A stretch of 64,000 nucleotides of DNA, taken from Mycolicibacter heraklionensis. GTDB lineage: Bacteria; Actinomycetota; Actinomycetes; Mycobacteriales; Mycobacteriaceae. The number at the start of each line of letters is the position of its first letter. Position 1 is the stretch's first letter. A program made the translations under genes and the position numbers. The notes under the pieces are model-generated. The model was given only the letters and a program-made list of their open reading frames with translations, did not search any database and was not told where the DNA came from. The DNA is taken from assembly GCF_019645815.1 (NCBI RefSeq), contig NZ_CP080997.1:620001-684000 (forward strand). Direction: 5' to 3'. Of the stretch, positions 43,642 through 51,813 are shown piece after piece.

Positions 43642-45429
43642 ATGGATGTCGCGCTCGGAGTGTCGGTTACCGGTGCGCTCGCCCGCTTGGCGCTCGTCGA
43701 ATCGGATGCCTACGGCGATGCCGTGCTCGACGAGTCCATGCTCGATCTGACCCGCAACCCAGTCGAAACGCTGACCGAGACGGTGACCGGAACCCACCGC
43801 ATGTTGGCCGAAGAGGGCCACCGGCTGGCTGCGACGCGGCTGTGCTGGTCGGACTCGGAACTGATGGCGGAGCTGCGCCGGGCCCTTGAGGATGCCGGAG
43901 TCGAGAACGTCTCCGAGCAGCCCCAGGCGCGCTCGGCTGTGGCGTTGGCGCGCAACGCCTCGGGCGAGGACGGCGAGACGACGTGGCTGCCTGCGCCGGC
44001 CGGTGACGCGACGATGGCTGCGCCTGCGCTGACCAACGCCGGTTCCCCCGACGGAACGTCCACCATGCTCGCCCCGGCGGTTGAGGGCGGACAGGCTGAG
44101 GGCGAACAGCCGGAACAACAGCTGGCGTATTCGATGACCGACGATGACTCCGAACTGCTGCCGGTGGAGTACGCCGAAGGCGACTACGAAGGCTACGACG
44201 ACTACGGCGCCGAGTACGGCGACGACGATGCGGCCGAGGTCGATGAGCGGGAGGCGCCACCGCCGGTGGGGCGTGCGCTTCTGGTCGGCAGCTCGGTCGG
44301 CGGGATTCTGGTGGCCGGGTGCGCGGCGTTGGCCGTGGCCGTGACCATCGGCATCCGCCCGACCGCCGCGTCCACACCGTCGCAGCCTCCGGTGGTGGCG
44401 CAGCCGCCGCAGGCCCAACCGGTGCCCGGCAACTTCATGCCGGTGCTGCCCGCCCCGAAGCCGGCGCCGTTGCCCGCGCTGCAGGCCCCGGCCCCTAATC
44501 CTGTTGTAGCCCCGGCAAACCCGGCTCCGGCCGTCGTTGCCCCTCCGGCGGCCGTTCCGGAACTTCCGGCTGCGCCCGCACCCGCGCCGCCCGCGGTGAT
44601 TCCGATTCCGATCCCGATCCCGATCAACACCGGGCCCGTTGGTGGCGGCGGCGGTTGGCTGCCCGGGTCGGGTGGAAGTGGTAGCAGCGGTAGCGGTTCT
44701 GGACGTGATCACGGTGGCGGCAGTCATTCCGGCGGCGATGACGGTTCGGGTGGCACTGGAACGGGCAGCAATGGCTCCGGCGGTAATGGTTCCGGTGGCA
44801 CTGGCTCGGGTGGCACTGGCTCCGGCGAGAACGGTTCCGGTGCTGGGCATTCCGGCGGCAGCGGTGCGGGCGAGGGCAGTGCAGGTGGTTCCGGCAACAA
44901 TCCGGGCGGATCGGGTAGTGGTTCGGGCGGTTCCGGAGAGACCGGTTCGGGTGGTCATTCCGGCGGCACCTCTGGAGGATCCGACGACAGCGGCACGGGT
45001 GGCACCGGAGCGGGAAGTGACTCAGGCGGATCAACGTCAGGCGGATCCACGTCGGGCGGATCCGGCAGCGATGCAGGGGGATCCGGCGGTGCAGGCTCGG
45101 GTGGTTCCGGGTCGGGCAGCAGTAGTTCGGGCGGCTCGGGCAGCAGTGCGGGTAGTGATTCCGGCGGCTCCGGGAGCAGCGGCTCCGGCGGTGCTTCCTC
45201 CGGCTCCGGCGGCAGCTCCAGCGGTTCTGCCGGCAGTTCCGGTGGCGGGTCCAGCTCGTCGGGTTCGAGCGGTGGCTCCGGGGGTAGTTCCGGAAGCGGC
45301 TCGAGCGGCGGTTCTGGCGGCGGCTCAAGCGGCGGGTCCGGCGGCGGTTCGAGCGGCGGGTCCGGCGGCTCGGGTGGTGGCTCGGGCGGTGGGTCGAGCG
45401 GCGGTGGCTCCGGTGGGGGAGGCGACTGA
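43642..45429 (+). CDS. Membrane-anchored protein with Pro-rich stalk and long Gly/Ser-rich tail
   Basis: This 595-aa protein starts at ATG 43642 (GGAAGGAG upstream). Residues 1-~205 are a soluble N-domain starting MDVALGVSVTGALARLALVE with an acidic end (DYEGYDDYGAEYGDDD). One membrane span follows (ALLVGSSVGGILVAGCAALA, ~213-238). A Pro/Ala stalk (~240-332) leads to ~260 residues almost entirely of Gly and Ser. Position matches Rv0538, whose tail I recall as proline-rich. Topology suggests a cytoplasmic N-domain and a long, flexible, wall-spanning tail. The function is unknown. Confidence 0.85.
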   Translation: MDVALGVSVTGALARLALVESDAYGDAVLDESMLDLTRNPVETLTETVTGTHRMLAEEGHRLAATRLCWSDSELMAELRRALEDAGVENVSEQPQARSAVALARNASGEDGETTWLPAPAGDATMAAPALTNAGSPDGTSTMLAPAVEGGQAEGEQPEQQLAYSMTDDDSELLPVEYAEGDYEGYDDYGAEYGDDDAAEVDEREAPPPVGRALLVGSSVGGILVAGCAALAVAVTIGIRPTAASTPSQPPVVAQPPQAQPVPGNFMPVLPAPKPAPLPALQAPAPNPVVAPANPAPAVVAPPAAVPELPAAPAPAPPAVIPIPIPIPINTGPVGGGGGWLPGSGGSGSSGSGSGRDHGGGSHSGGDDGSGGTGTGSNGSGGNGSGGTGSGGTGSGENGSGAGHSGGSGAGEGSAGGSGNNPGGSGSGSGGSGETGSGGHSGGTSGGSDDSGTGGTGAGSDSGGSTSGGSTSGGSGSDAGGSGGAGSGGSGSGSSSSGGSGSSAGSDSGGSGSSGSGGASSGSGGSSSGSAGSSGGGSSSSGSSGGSGGSSGSGSSGGSGGGSSGGSGGGSSGGSGGSGGGSGGGSSGGGSGGGGD

Positions 45430-45446
45430 GTCGCGGCCCCCACAGG

Positions 45447-46145
45447 TCAGGGCGTGATACGCGCGACCATCGCTTCCACCTGTCTGCGGTCGAGCACAAC
45501 CGTTGACCCGTCGGGCAATCCGAGGATGCGGTCCGTCGCGATACCGTGCAGTTTGATCCGCTTCACACAGTCGTCGACGGCCTGACTGCGTGCCTTCGCG
45601 TCCGGCGCATCGAGTACCTGCATCAGGTTTCTGCGCAAGCTGGCCGCAAAAACCTGGATCATGTCGCCGACACCTTCGGGGTCGAAGGTGTCGAACACGC
45701 CTTCGTCGACCCCTTCGCTGATGAGTTTGGTCAGCACGGGTCGGAACAGGTCTTCCCAGGTGTCCACGATCTTGGTGAACAGCCCGCGGTTGTGCGGCGC
45801 GAACAGTGCCGTCATCGCCGCGATCTGCTCTGCAGCGCCCATCGCCATCTTGACGTCGTAGCTGGCCGCGAGCCCGCGGTTGAGGCGTTCCAGGGCGCTC
45901 GCACCCGGCTGGTCGAAGACCGGACGCAACGCCTCCAACGCCGCCTCAGCGCTGCGCTGCGCCAGCGCGGTGACGAGTGCGTCTTTGGACGGAAAGTAGT
46001 GGTAGAAAGCGCCTTTCGGAATGCCCGTCGCAGCGAGAAGCTCGTTGAGGCTGACGTTGTCATAGCCGCGTTCGAGAAAGAGTGCCAGCGCCTGGTCGAG
46101 CAGTTCGGCCCGCCGGACATCCCGGGGCTTCACGAGACGGCGCAT
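45447..46145 (-). CDS. TetR-family repressor
   Basis: This 232-aa protein has an N-terminal HTH: RRAELLDQALALFLERGYDN, VSLNELLAATGIPKGAFYHYFPSKDAL. A helical ligand domain follows. It lies 12 bp downstream of a membrane-protein gene whose upstream region carries two perfect 13-bp palindromes spaced 20 bp apart (46627-46659). These are the obvious operators for an autoregulated membrane-protein and TetR unit. The inducer is unknown. Confidence 0.9.
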   Translation of the reverse strand: MRRLVKPRDVRRAELLDQALALFLERGYDNVSLNELLAATGIPKGAFYHYFPSKDALVTALAQRSAEAALEALRPVFDQPGASALERLNRGLAASYDVKMAMGAAEQIAAMTALFAPHNRGLFTKIVDTWEDLFRPVLTKLISEGVDEGVFDTFDPEGVGDMIQVFAASLRRNLMQVLDAPDAKARSQAVDDCVKRIKLHGIATDRILGLPDGSTVVLDRRQVEAMVARITP

Positions 46146-46157
46146 GGCGGTATTGAA

Positions 46158-46586
46158 TCAGTCGGACTTCTTCAGCCATCCCACGTAGGTCAGGTACGCC
46201 CCGCACAGTGCGAGTAGTCCGAAGCCGGCCCGCACCGCACCGAGGGCGCCACTCGATGTGTCGGTGGCAGATTCGGCTCCCCGCACGATCAGCTGCGGTG
46301 CAGCGAGCAAGACGAATCCCCGCAGCAGCAGGAACCACCCGAACAGCGAAATGATCACCGCGGCAACACCGCGCCAATATTGGTGAAACGCAATGATGAA
46401 CAGGCCGCCGCCGAGCAGCAATGCGCCCAGCACCCACGGCCACATCGGGTCGGTCGAGAAACTCGACAGCTGATTGCCGATACTCCCGGCTCTGAACGCG
46501 ACGATCGCAGTGATCACGGTGATGAACGGTCCCAGGACGCGTGCGAAAGAGCGCGTGCGTTCCGCGGAGGTGGTGGGTGTGTGCAT
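46158..46586 (-). CDS. Four-helix membrane protein of the TetR-controlled unit
   Basis: This 142-aa protein starts at ATG 46586, eight bases after AAAGGGG. Four hydrophobic helices are visible (VLGPFITVITAIVAFRAG, PWVLGALLLGGGLFIIAF, VAAVIISLFGWFLLLRGFVLL, AGFGLLALCGAYLTYVGWL). The C-terminus is KKSD. It has no family that I can name. The frame is continuous with the end of menE upstream, so the same residues could also be made as a C-terminal extension of MenE. Transcription from the operator-bearing promoter would yield the protein alone. Confidence 0.7.
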   Translation of the reverse strand: MHTPTTSAERTRSFARVLGPFITVITAIVAFRAGSIGNQLSSFSTDPMWPWVLGALLLGGGLFIIAFHQYWRGVAAVIISLFGWFLLLRGFVLLAAPQLIVRGAESATDTSSGALGAVRAGFGLLALCGAYLTYVGWLKKSD

Positions 46587-47816
46587 GGTTGCGACCCCTT
46601 TCCAGAGCAGCGGTTGACCCCCTTGTAGACCACTGGTCTCCAAATTAGACCAGTGGTCTAATCGGGGGCAATACCCGGCAGAAAACCGTTGTGCCAGCGC
46701 TTTTCGGTCCAGCTTGCCGATCCCGCGCCGGGGGAGTGCAGGAACGACATGCAACTCGCGTGGCGCAGCCGTGGTGTCCAGCGATTCCGCGACGTGGGCG
46801 CGTAGCGCTTCCAGAGTCGGTGGCGTCGCACCGGCGACGACGACCGCGGCGACGACGCGCTGCCCCAGCCGGTCGTCGTCGATCCCGAACACCGCGCAGT
46901 CGGCCACCGCGGGATGGGTTGCCAACACCGCCTCCACCGGCCCGGGAAGCACCGTCAGGCCGCCGGTGCTGATCGCGTCGTCGGCGCGACCGAGCACGGT
47001 AAGGCTCCCCGAGGAGTCAAGGGCGCCAAGGTCATTGGTCGAAAACCAGCCCGGCTCGGCGAACGGGTCGGGCTCGACGGGATTGCGATAACCCTGCGCC
47101 ACGGTCGGGCCACCGATCGCGATCCGTCCGTCGCCGCCGATGCGGAGCCGGACACCCGACAATGGCAGCCCGTCATAGACACAACCGCCGGCGGTCTCGC
47201 TCATGCCGTAGGTGCGCACCACCCGCACCCCCGCGCCCGTTGCAGCGTCCAGGACCGGTTGCGGCGCCGGTCCGCCGCCCAACAACACCGCGTCCAGCTC
47301 GGCCAATGCGGCCGCGGACGCGGGAACCGCCAGAGCCTTGGCCAGTTGGGTGGCGACCAGCGACGTATAGCGCCGGCCGGAACCGAGCGCCGCCACCGCA
47401 GCGGGCAACCGCGTGACATCGAAACCCGTTGCGACATCGAGTTGCACGGGGGCCGTGCCGGACAGCAGGCTGCGCACCAGCACTTGGATTCCGGCGATGT
47501 GGTGTGCCGGCAGCGCCAGTAGCCAGCTGCCTGGCCCGCCCAACCGGTCGTGCGTGGCGGAGGCACTGGCCGCCAGTGCCGCACCGGTCAGCAGCGCACC
47601 CTTGGGCACCCCGGTGGTTCCCGACGTAGTCACCACCAGCGCGATGTCGTCGCCGATGGTATCGCCCACCCGCAGCGCGGTCAGGGCCGCGGAATCGGTG
47701 TCGGGGCCTACGGGAGTGAACGCGGCATCATGACCGTCCAGGACGCCCTGTAAGGCGGGCAGGAGCGTGGAGACGGCATCACCGGGTGGGATGGCCAGCG
47801 CACGCAGGCGTGCTAT
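46158..47816 (-). CDS. menE: O-succinylbenzoate--CoA ligase, in frame with the downstream membrane protein
   Basis: The acyl-adenylate motif is VVTTSGTTGVPKGALL. Further blocks are RTYGMSETAGGCVYDG, GWFSTNDLGAL, and the C-terminal RRGIGKLDRKAL with the catalytic Lys. The enzyme makes OSB-CoA for MenB. Two oddities occur. There is no in-frame ATG, GTG or TTG before GTG 47669, which already lies about 49 codons into the homologous region. GGAGG sits 6 bp before ATA 47816, and CTG codons follow, so the start is non-canonical or misread. No stop follows RRGIGKLDRKALAQRF; the frame runs through the TetR operators into the membrane protein at 46586. The true end is therefore uncertain. Confidence 0.8.
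   Translation of the reverse strand: MARLRALAIPPGDAVSTLLPALQGVLDGHDAAFTPVGPDTDSAALTALRVGDTIGDDIALVVTTSGTTGVPKGALLTGAALAASASATHDRLGGPGSWLLALPAHHIAGIQVLVRSLLSGTAPVQLDVATGFDVTRLPAAVAALGSGRRYTSLVATQLAKALAVPASAAALAELDAVLLGGGPAPQPVLDAATGAGVRVVRTYGMSETAGGCVYDGLPLSGVRLRIGGDGRIAIGGPTVAQGYRNPVEPDPFAEPGWFSTNDLGALDSSGSLTVLGRADDAISTGGLTVLPGPVEAVLATHPAVADCAVFGIDDDRLGQRVVAAVVVAGATPPTLEALRAHVAESLDTTAAPRELHVVPALPRRGIGKLDRKALAQRFSAGYCPRLDHWSNLETSGLQGGQPLLWKGVATMHTPTTSAERTRSFARVLGPFITVITAIVAFRAGSIGNQLSSFSTDPMWPWVLGALLLGGGLFIIAFHQYWRGVAAVIISLFGWFLLLRGFVLLAAPQLIVRGAESATDTSSGALGAVRAGFGLLALCGAYLTYVGWLKKSD
46627..46659 (-). promoter_or_regulatory. Paired TetR operators
   Basis: AGACCACTGGTCT (46627-46639) and AGACCAGTGGTCT (46647-46659) are perfect 6-1-6 palindromes, each flanked by T/A. 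They are exactly 20 bp apart, two helical turns, so two dimers would bind the same face. They lie 40-73 bp upstream of the membrane-protein ATG and inside the in-frame extension of menE. Confidence 0.85.
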
Positions 47817-48115
47817 GGGTTTCCTCCGTTGGTGGGGGCGTCGTCGAGCAGCCAGCCCTTGGCCGCCAACCGCTCTCGCACCCGTTCGACGTCCTCGGCG
47901 GCGGGCAGCTCGTTGGTCAGGCGGGCGATCAGCACCCCGATGTCGATGCGGTCGAATTCGCCGCGGCCGATCAATTCCCGGGCGACGTCTTTGACCTCGT
48001 CATTGGTCAGGCGCCGCGACAGCAGTGCCAACAGCGGAACGTAGTCGTTCTGTGGCACACCGTCGGGGTACCCGGCGCGCAGCCAGGCGACGATCGAGGT
48101 GAGAAATTTGTTCAT
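47813..48115 (-). CDS. DUF3349 family protein
   Basis: This 100-aa all-helical protein begins MNKFLTSIVAWLRAGYPDGV. It has the DUF3349 pattern (PDGVPQNDYVPLLALLSRRL; VKDVARELIGRG; IARLTNELPAAEDVERVRERL). It precedes menE, as Rv0543c does, and its stop overlaps the apparent menE start region, so it is co-transcribed with menE. Only a structure is known for the family, to my knowledge, and its role is unassigned. Confidence 0.85.
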   Translation of the reverse strand: MNKFLTSIVAWLRAGYPDGVPQNDYVPLLALLSRRLTNDEVKDVARELIGRGEFDRIDIGVLIARLTNELPAAEDVERVRERLAAKGWLLDDAPTNGGNP

Positions 48116-48173
48116 ACTGCGTCAACTTCCCCGCGCCGACACCGGAAGGAACATGTCAGCTGCAATATTACGT

Positions 48174-48473
48174 CTATTCAAGGCCGAACACCTCGTCCCA
48201 GTTGCCCCAGTCATCCCACTGCCAGCCGATGCGGTGCTCGATGAAGTCACGGGCGATGAACAACACGCCCACCAGTACCGCCGCGAGCAGCAGCCCGAAG
48301 ACCATCCACCTCAACAGGGTCAATTCCCGGCGGTGTTCCGTCGGTCCCTCGGCTGCGTCGCCCAGGCGTACTCCGATCGCGAACAATGCCGGCAGCGCGG
48401 TGCCCACCAGCAGTCCGAAGATCAGAATCTTGGCTGTGGCCACGTAGTCGAACCAGGCGTTCAAGGTGTTCAC
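48174..48473 (-). CDS. Small two-helix membrane protein paired with PitA (copy 1)
   Basis: This 99-aa protein starts at GTG 48473, overlapping the pitA stop by four bases. It has two helices (AKILIFGLLVGTALPALFAIGV and LRWMVFGLLLAAVLVGVLFI). An acidic/tryptophan-rich tail follows (WQWDDWGNWDEVFG). It is paralogous to the protein at 49719-50021 and similarly coupled to a PiT transporter. It is therefore likely an accessory subunit. Position matches Rv0544c. Confidence 0.78.
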   Translation of the reverse strand: MNTLNAWFDYVATAKILIFGLLVGTALPALFAIGVRLGDAAEGPTEHRRELTLLRWMVFGLLLAAVLVGVLFIARDFIEHRIGWQWDDWGNWDEVFGLE

Positions 48474-49675
48474 CCACCGACCCCCTCCGTGCCGATCTCG
48501 CGAGACGAACCGGGGGTACTGGGTTCCGGCGCAATGACTTCGAGGCCATCGGTCATATGTGCACCCCAATCGGCGGTGACATTGGTGTGGTCGACCGGGA
48601 CTTTGCGGGACTGCAGCCAGATGAGCGCCGAGACTCCAATCAGCAACACCAGACCGGTGATGGTGCCGGGGTAGCCGCCGATGCGGTGGATCAGGTGGTA
48701 GGTGACCGCGCCGATGGCACCGGCCAGCGGCAGGGTGATCACCCACGCGGTCGCCATCCGGCGGGCAACCCCCCAGCGCACGTTGGCGCCCGGCTTTCCC
48801 AGGCCCGAGCCCAACACCGACCCCGTCACCACCTGCGTGGTCGACAGCGAATACCCGAAGTGGCTGGACAGCAAAATGATGGCCGCCGAGGATGATTCGG
48901 CGGCCATGCCCTGCGGGGATTCGATCTCGACCAGGCCCTTGCCCAGCGTGCGGATGACCCGCCATCCACCGAAATAGGTGCCGGCAGCCATCGCCACCGC
49001 ACACGACACGATCACCCAGAGCGGCGGTGTGATGTCGGTCTTGTGGGCAGCGCCGTAAGAGATCAGTGCGAGGAAGATCACGCCCATGGTCTTCTGGGCG
49101 TCGTTGGTGCCGTGCGCCAGCGACATCAGGGCGGCAGAGAAGACTTGACCGCGGCGGAAGTCCCGCAGGGTGCGCCCGTGGGAGACTCCCCGGGTCAGCC
49201 GGTAGACCAGCCAGGTTCCGACGGTCGCGACCAGCGTCGCGGCGAGCACAGCGATCACCGTCGGCACCAGCACCTTCGAGACCACCCCGGGCCAGCGCAC
49301 CCCGGCCTTGCCGGCCGCGGCCAGCATGGCCCCCACCACGCCGCCGATCAGGGCGTGTGAGGAGCTTGACGGGATACCGAACAGCCAGGTCGCGAGATTC
49401 CAGACGATGCCGCCGACCAGACCGGCGAACATGACTTCCAGCGTCACCAGGTTGGTGACCACCAGATCCTTCGCCACCGTGGCCGCCACCTGGGTGGACA
49501 TGAACGCGCCGACCAGGTTGAGCGTGGCGCAGAGCGTCACCGCGGTCTTGGGCTTGAGCGCACCGCTGGCGATCCCGGTGGCGACAGCGTTGCCGGTGTC
49601 ATGGAAGCCGTTGGTGAAGTCGAAAGCCAGGGCGGTGATCACGACCGTGATCAACAGGAACAGCTCCAAGGTCAC
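48470..49675 (-). CDS. pitA: PiT-family inorganic phosphate transporter (copy 1)
   Basis: This 401-aa membrane protein has the two inverted PiT signature motifs: FDFTNGFHDTGNAVATGIASG near the N-terminus and SLAHGTNDAQKTMGVIFLAL in the middle. GIPSSSSHALIGG and SLSTTQVVTGSVLG are the paired PiT loops. It imports phosphate, often as a metal-phosphate, with a proton or Na+. GTG 49675 aligns with the start of the paralogue; an upstream ATG would add a non-homologous leader. The last ~40 residues are a soluble tail. Confidence 0.93.
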   Translation of the reverse strand: MTLELFLLITVVITALAFDFTNGFHDTGNAVATGIASGALKPKTAVTLCATLNLVGAFMSTQVAATVAKDLVVTNLVTLEVMFAGLVGGIVWNLATWLFGIPSSSSHALIGGVVGAMLAAAGKAGVRWPGVVSKVLVPTVIAVLAATLVATVGTWLVYRLTRGVSHGRTLRDFRRGQVFSAALMSLAHGTNDAQKTMGVIFLALISYGAAHKTDITPPLWVIVSCAVAMAAGTYFGGWRVIRTLGKGLVEIESPQGMAAESSSAAIILLSSHFGYSLSTTQVVTGSVLGSGLGKPGANVRWGVARRMATAWVITLPLAGAIGAVTYHLIHRIGGYPGTITGLVLLIGVSALIWLQSRKVPVDHTNVTADWGAHMTDGLEVIAPEPSTPGSSREIGTEGVGG

Positions 49676-49718
49676 CGTGCGGATTTTTGCAGCCGCACGC
49701 CTGCGTTGTCGAACCGGG

Positions 49719-50021
49719 TTAGGCGGGCTTGGCTCCGAGCAGGTACCAGCCCAGGTGGTGCCCCAGGAAGTCACGGGCGATGAAGAGCACCCCGATGACC
49801 GCCACGGCCAGCACTAGCAGGAAGATCGCCCAGCTGAGCGCGACCAGCAGTGGCCGGCGGGCGCCGGTCGCACCCGCAGTGGCGCCGGCGACGGCGGGAG
49901 CGCTGTTACCGGCCACGTTGACCCGCACCCCGACCGCGAACAGTGCCGGCAGCAACCCGCCGACCAGCAGTCCGAAAACCAGGATTTTCAGCGTGGCTGC
50001 GAGGTTGAACCACTGACTCAT
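49719..50021 (-). CDS. Small two-helix membrane protein paired with PitA (copy 2)
   Basis: This 100-aa paralogue of the protein at 48174-48473 has LKILVFGLLVGGLLPALFAVGVRV and LSWAIFLLVLAVAVIGVLFIARDF, and ends GWYLLGAKPA. ATG 50021 overlaps the stop of the upstream PiT gene (ATGA). The same pairing in both copies shows that the unit duplicated is the gene pair. Confidence 0.78.
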   Translation of the reverse strand: MSQWFNLAATLKILVFGLLVGGLLPALFAVGVRVNVAGNSAPAVAGATAGATGARRPLLVALSWAIFLLVLAVAVIGVLFIARDFLGHHLGWYLLGAKPA

Positions 50022-51295
50022 GACCGGATGACCTCACGTGGGTTGGGGTCGTCGGTGGAGACGACAGTCAACTTGGCTCCCTCATGGCCGGCGTCGAATG
50101 CCGACCTGAGGGCGTTCTCGACCTCGCGGCCCGCTTCTTCGGGCTGCACGCCGGGGGCGTCGAGACCGCCGGTGAGGGTGCCGTCCCATTCGGCGTTGAC
50201 GTTGTTGTGGTCGATGCGGGCCCGGCGCGACCGCAGCCAGATCGCCAGGACCGCGGTGATCAGCAGGGCTACGCCGATGATGATTCCGGGGTAGCCGCCG
50301 ATGCCGTGCACCAGGCCGTAGGCGCCCGAGCCGACCCCGCCGGCCATCGGCAGCGTCACCAGCCAGGCGGCCGCCATACGCCCGGCGACACCCCAGCGCA
50401 CCTGCGCACCCGGCTTGCCGACGCCGCTGCCCAGCACCGACCCGGTGGCGACCTGGGTGGTCGACAGCGAGTACCCGAAGTGGCTGGACAGCAGGATGAC
50501 TGAGGCAGCGGCTGACTCGGCGGCCATGCCCTGGGGGGATTTGATCTCGACGAGGCCCTTGCCCAGGGTGCGGATGACGCGCCAGCCGCCGGTGTAGGTG
50601 CCTGCCGACATGGCCAGCGCACAACTGACGATCACCCACAGCGGGGGCAGCGTCGCCGACGTGCTCACCGCGCCGTAGGACATCAGTGCCAGGAAGATCA
50701 CGCCCATGGTCTTTTGCGCGTCATTGGTGCCGTGCGCCAGCGACACCAGCGCCGCCGAGCCGATCTGGCCGTGCCGGAACACCTTCTCGGACTTCTTCTC
50801 GTCGACGCCGCGGGTGACCCGGTAGACCAGCCAGGTGCCGACGGAGGCGATCAGGGTGGCGACCACAGTGGCCACCACCGCCGGGACGAGGACCTTGGAG
50901 ACCACCCCGCTCCAGTTCACCCCGTGCCCGCCGACCGCGGCGATCATCGCTCCCACGATGCCGCCGATCAGGGCGTGCGACGAGCTGGAGGGGATACCGA
51001 GCAGCCAGGTGAGCAGGTTCCACACGATGCCGCCGACCAGCCCGGCGAAGACGATCTCCAGGGTCACCAGGTGGGCGTCGACCAGACCTTTGGCGATGGT
51101 CGCGGCAACCGCAGTCGACAGGAAGGCGCCGACCAGGTTCAGGCAGGCGGACATGGTGACTGCTGCCTTGGGCTTCAGCGCACCGCTGGCGATCGAGGTC
51201 GCCATCGCGTTGCCGGTGTCATGGAATCCGTTGGTGAAGTCGAAGGCCAAAGCCGTGATCACCACAATGATCAGGAGGAGCAGTTCGAGGCTCAC
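50018..51295 (-). CDS. pitA: PiT-family inorganic phosphate transporter (copy 2)
   Basis: This 425-aa paralogue is the upstream member of a tandem pair. It has FDFTNGFHDTGNAMATSIASG, GIPSSSSHALIGGIVGAM, SLAHGTNDAQKTMGVI, and SLSTTQVATGSVLGSG. It differs from copy 1 mainly in the central cytoplasmic loop (VDEKKSEKVFRHGQ) and a longer C-terminal tail (~45 residues, ending PNPREVIRS). The transport role is as for copy 1; differences in metal or pH preference are possible but not readable here. Which copy is orthologous to M. tuberculosis PitA is unclear. Confidence 0.92.
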   Translation of the reverse strand: MSLELLLLIIVVITALAFDFTNGFHDTGNAMATSIASGALKPKAAVTMSACLNLVGAFLSTAVAATIAKGLVDAHLVTLEIVFAGLVGGIVWNLLTWLLGIPSSSSHALIGGIVGAMIAAVGGHGVNWSGVVSKVLVPAVVATVVATLIASVGTWLVYRVTRGVDEKKSEKVFRHGQIGSAALVSLAHGTNDAQKTMGVIFLALMSYGAVSTSATLPPLWVIVSCALAMSAGTYTGGWRVIRTLGKGLVEIKSPQGMAAESAAASVILLSSHFGYSLSTTQVATGSVLGSGVGKPGAQVRWGVAGRMAAAWLVTLPMAGGVGSGAYGLVHGIGGYPGIIIGVALLITAVLAIWLRSRRARIDHNNVNAEWDGTLTGGLDAPGVQPEEAGREVENALRSAFDAGHEGAKLTVVSTDDPNPREVIRS

Positions 51296-51408
51296 TGGAG
51301 CATCACGGCACTGATTCTGAGGCCTCGATGGGGCCGTTGTCTAACGATCACCCTCGCGAAACGCCGGTGTACGTCGAGACGTATTGAACTGTTTCCCCTT
51401 CGTTAACC

Positions 51409-51813
51409 TCAGGGCTTCCGGGGGCTGTCCTGGCGGGTATCGCGGCGCAGCGGATGGTCGTCTGGGACCTCTACGAAGATCAACGTCAGGCCGTCGGGAT
51501 CGGTGACGTGCATCTCACGCAACCCCCACGGCTCGCGGCGCGCGGGCCGGGCGATGGGGACCCCGCGGGACTCCAGTTCGGCCTCGGTGGCGGCGACGTC
51601 GCGGACCTGCAGCCACAGCGCCCCGGGGAAGCTCGCGTCCGCGTGTTCGGGGTTGCCGTGCCCGGCGAGTTCGATCAGCGACTGCCCGGCGTAGAAGACC
51701 ATTCCGGCGCCGTAGTCACGGGCGATCGCCAACCCGATCTCGTCGCGATAGAACCGCAGCGATCGTTGATAATCGGTGGGCCGGAGCAACACCCGGCTGG
51801 CCAGAATCTCCAT
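51409..51813 (-). CDS. VOC (glyoxalase/bleomycin-resistance) superfamily protein
   Basis: This 134-aa protein carries VLLRPTDYQRSLRFYRDEIGL, GMVFYAGQSLIELAGH, LWLQVRDVAATEAELESRG, and DPDGLTLIFVEVP. These are the paired beta-alpha-beta-beta-beta modules of the VOC fold. A metal-binding Glu is in IFVE. The reaction is unknown. ATG 51813 overlaps the upstream SDR stop (ATGA), so the two are translated together. It corresponds to Rv0546c. Confidence 0.88.
   Translation of the reverse strand: MEILASRVLLRPTDYQRSLRFYRDEIGLAIARDYGAGMVFYAGQSLIELAGHGNPEHADASFPGALWLQVRDVAATEAELESRGVPIARPARREPWGLREMHVTDPDGLTLIFVEVPDDHPLRRDTRQDSPRKP

Noticed and set aside
43525..44958. A 968-codon minus-strand frame extending the membrane protein far upstream
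   Set aside because: The extra N-terminal part is antisense to the Gly/Ser- and Pro-rich gene and is low-complexity. The membrane protein is complete from 43524.
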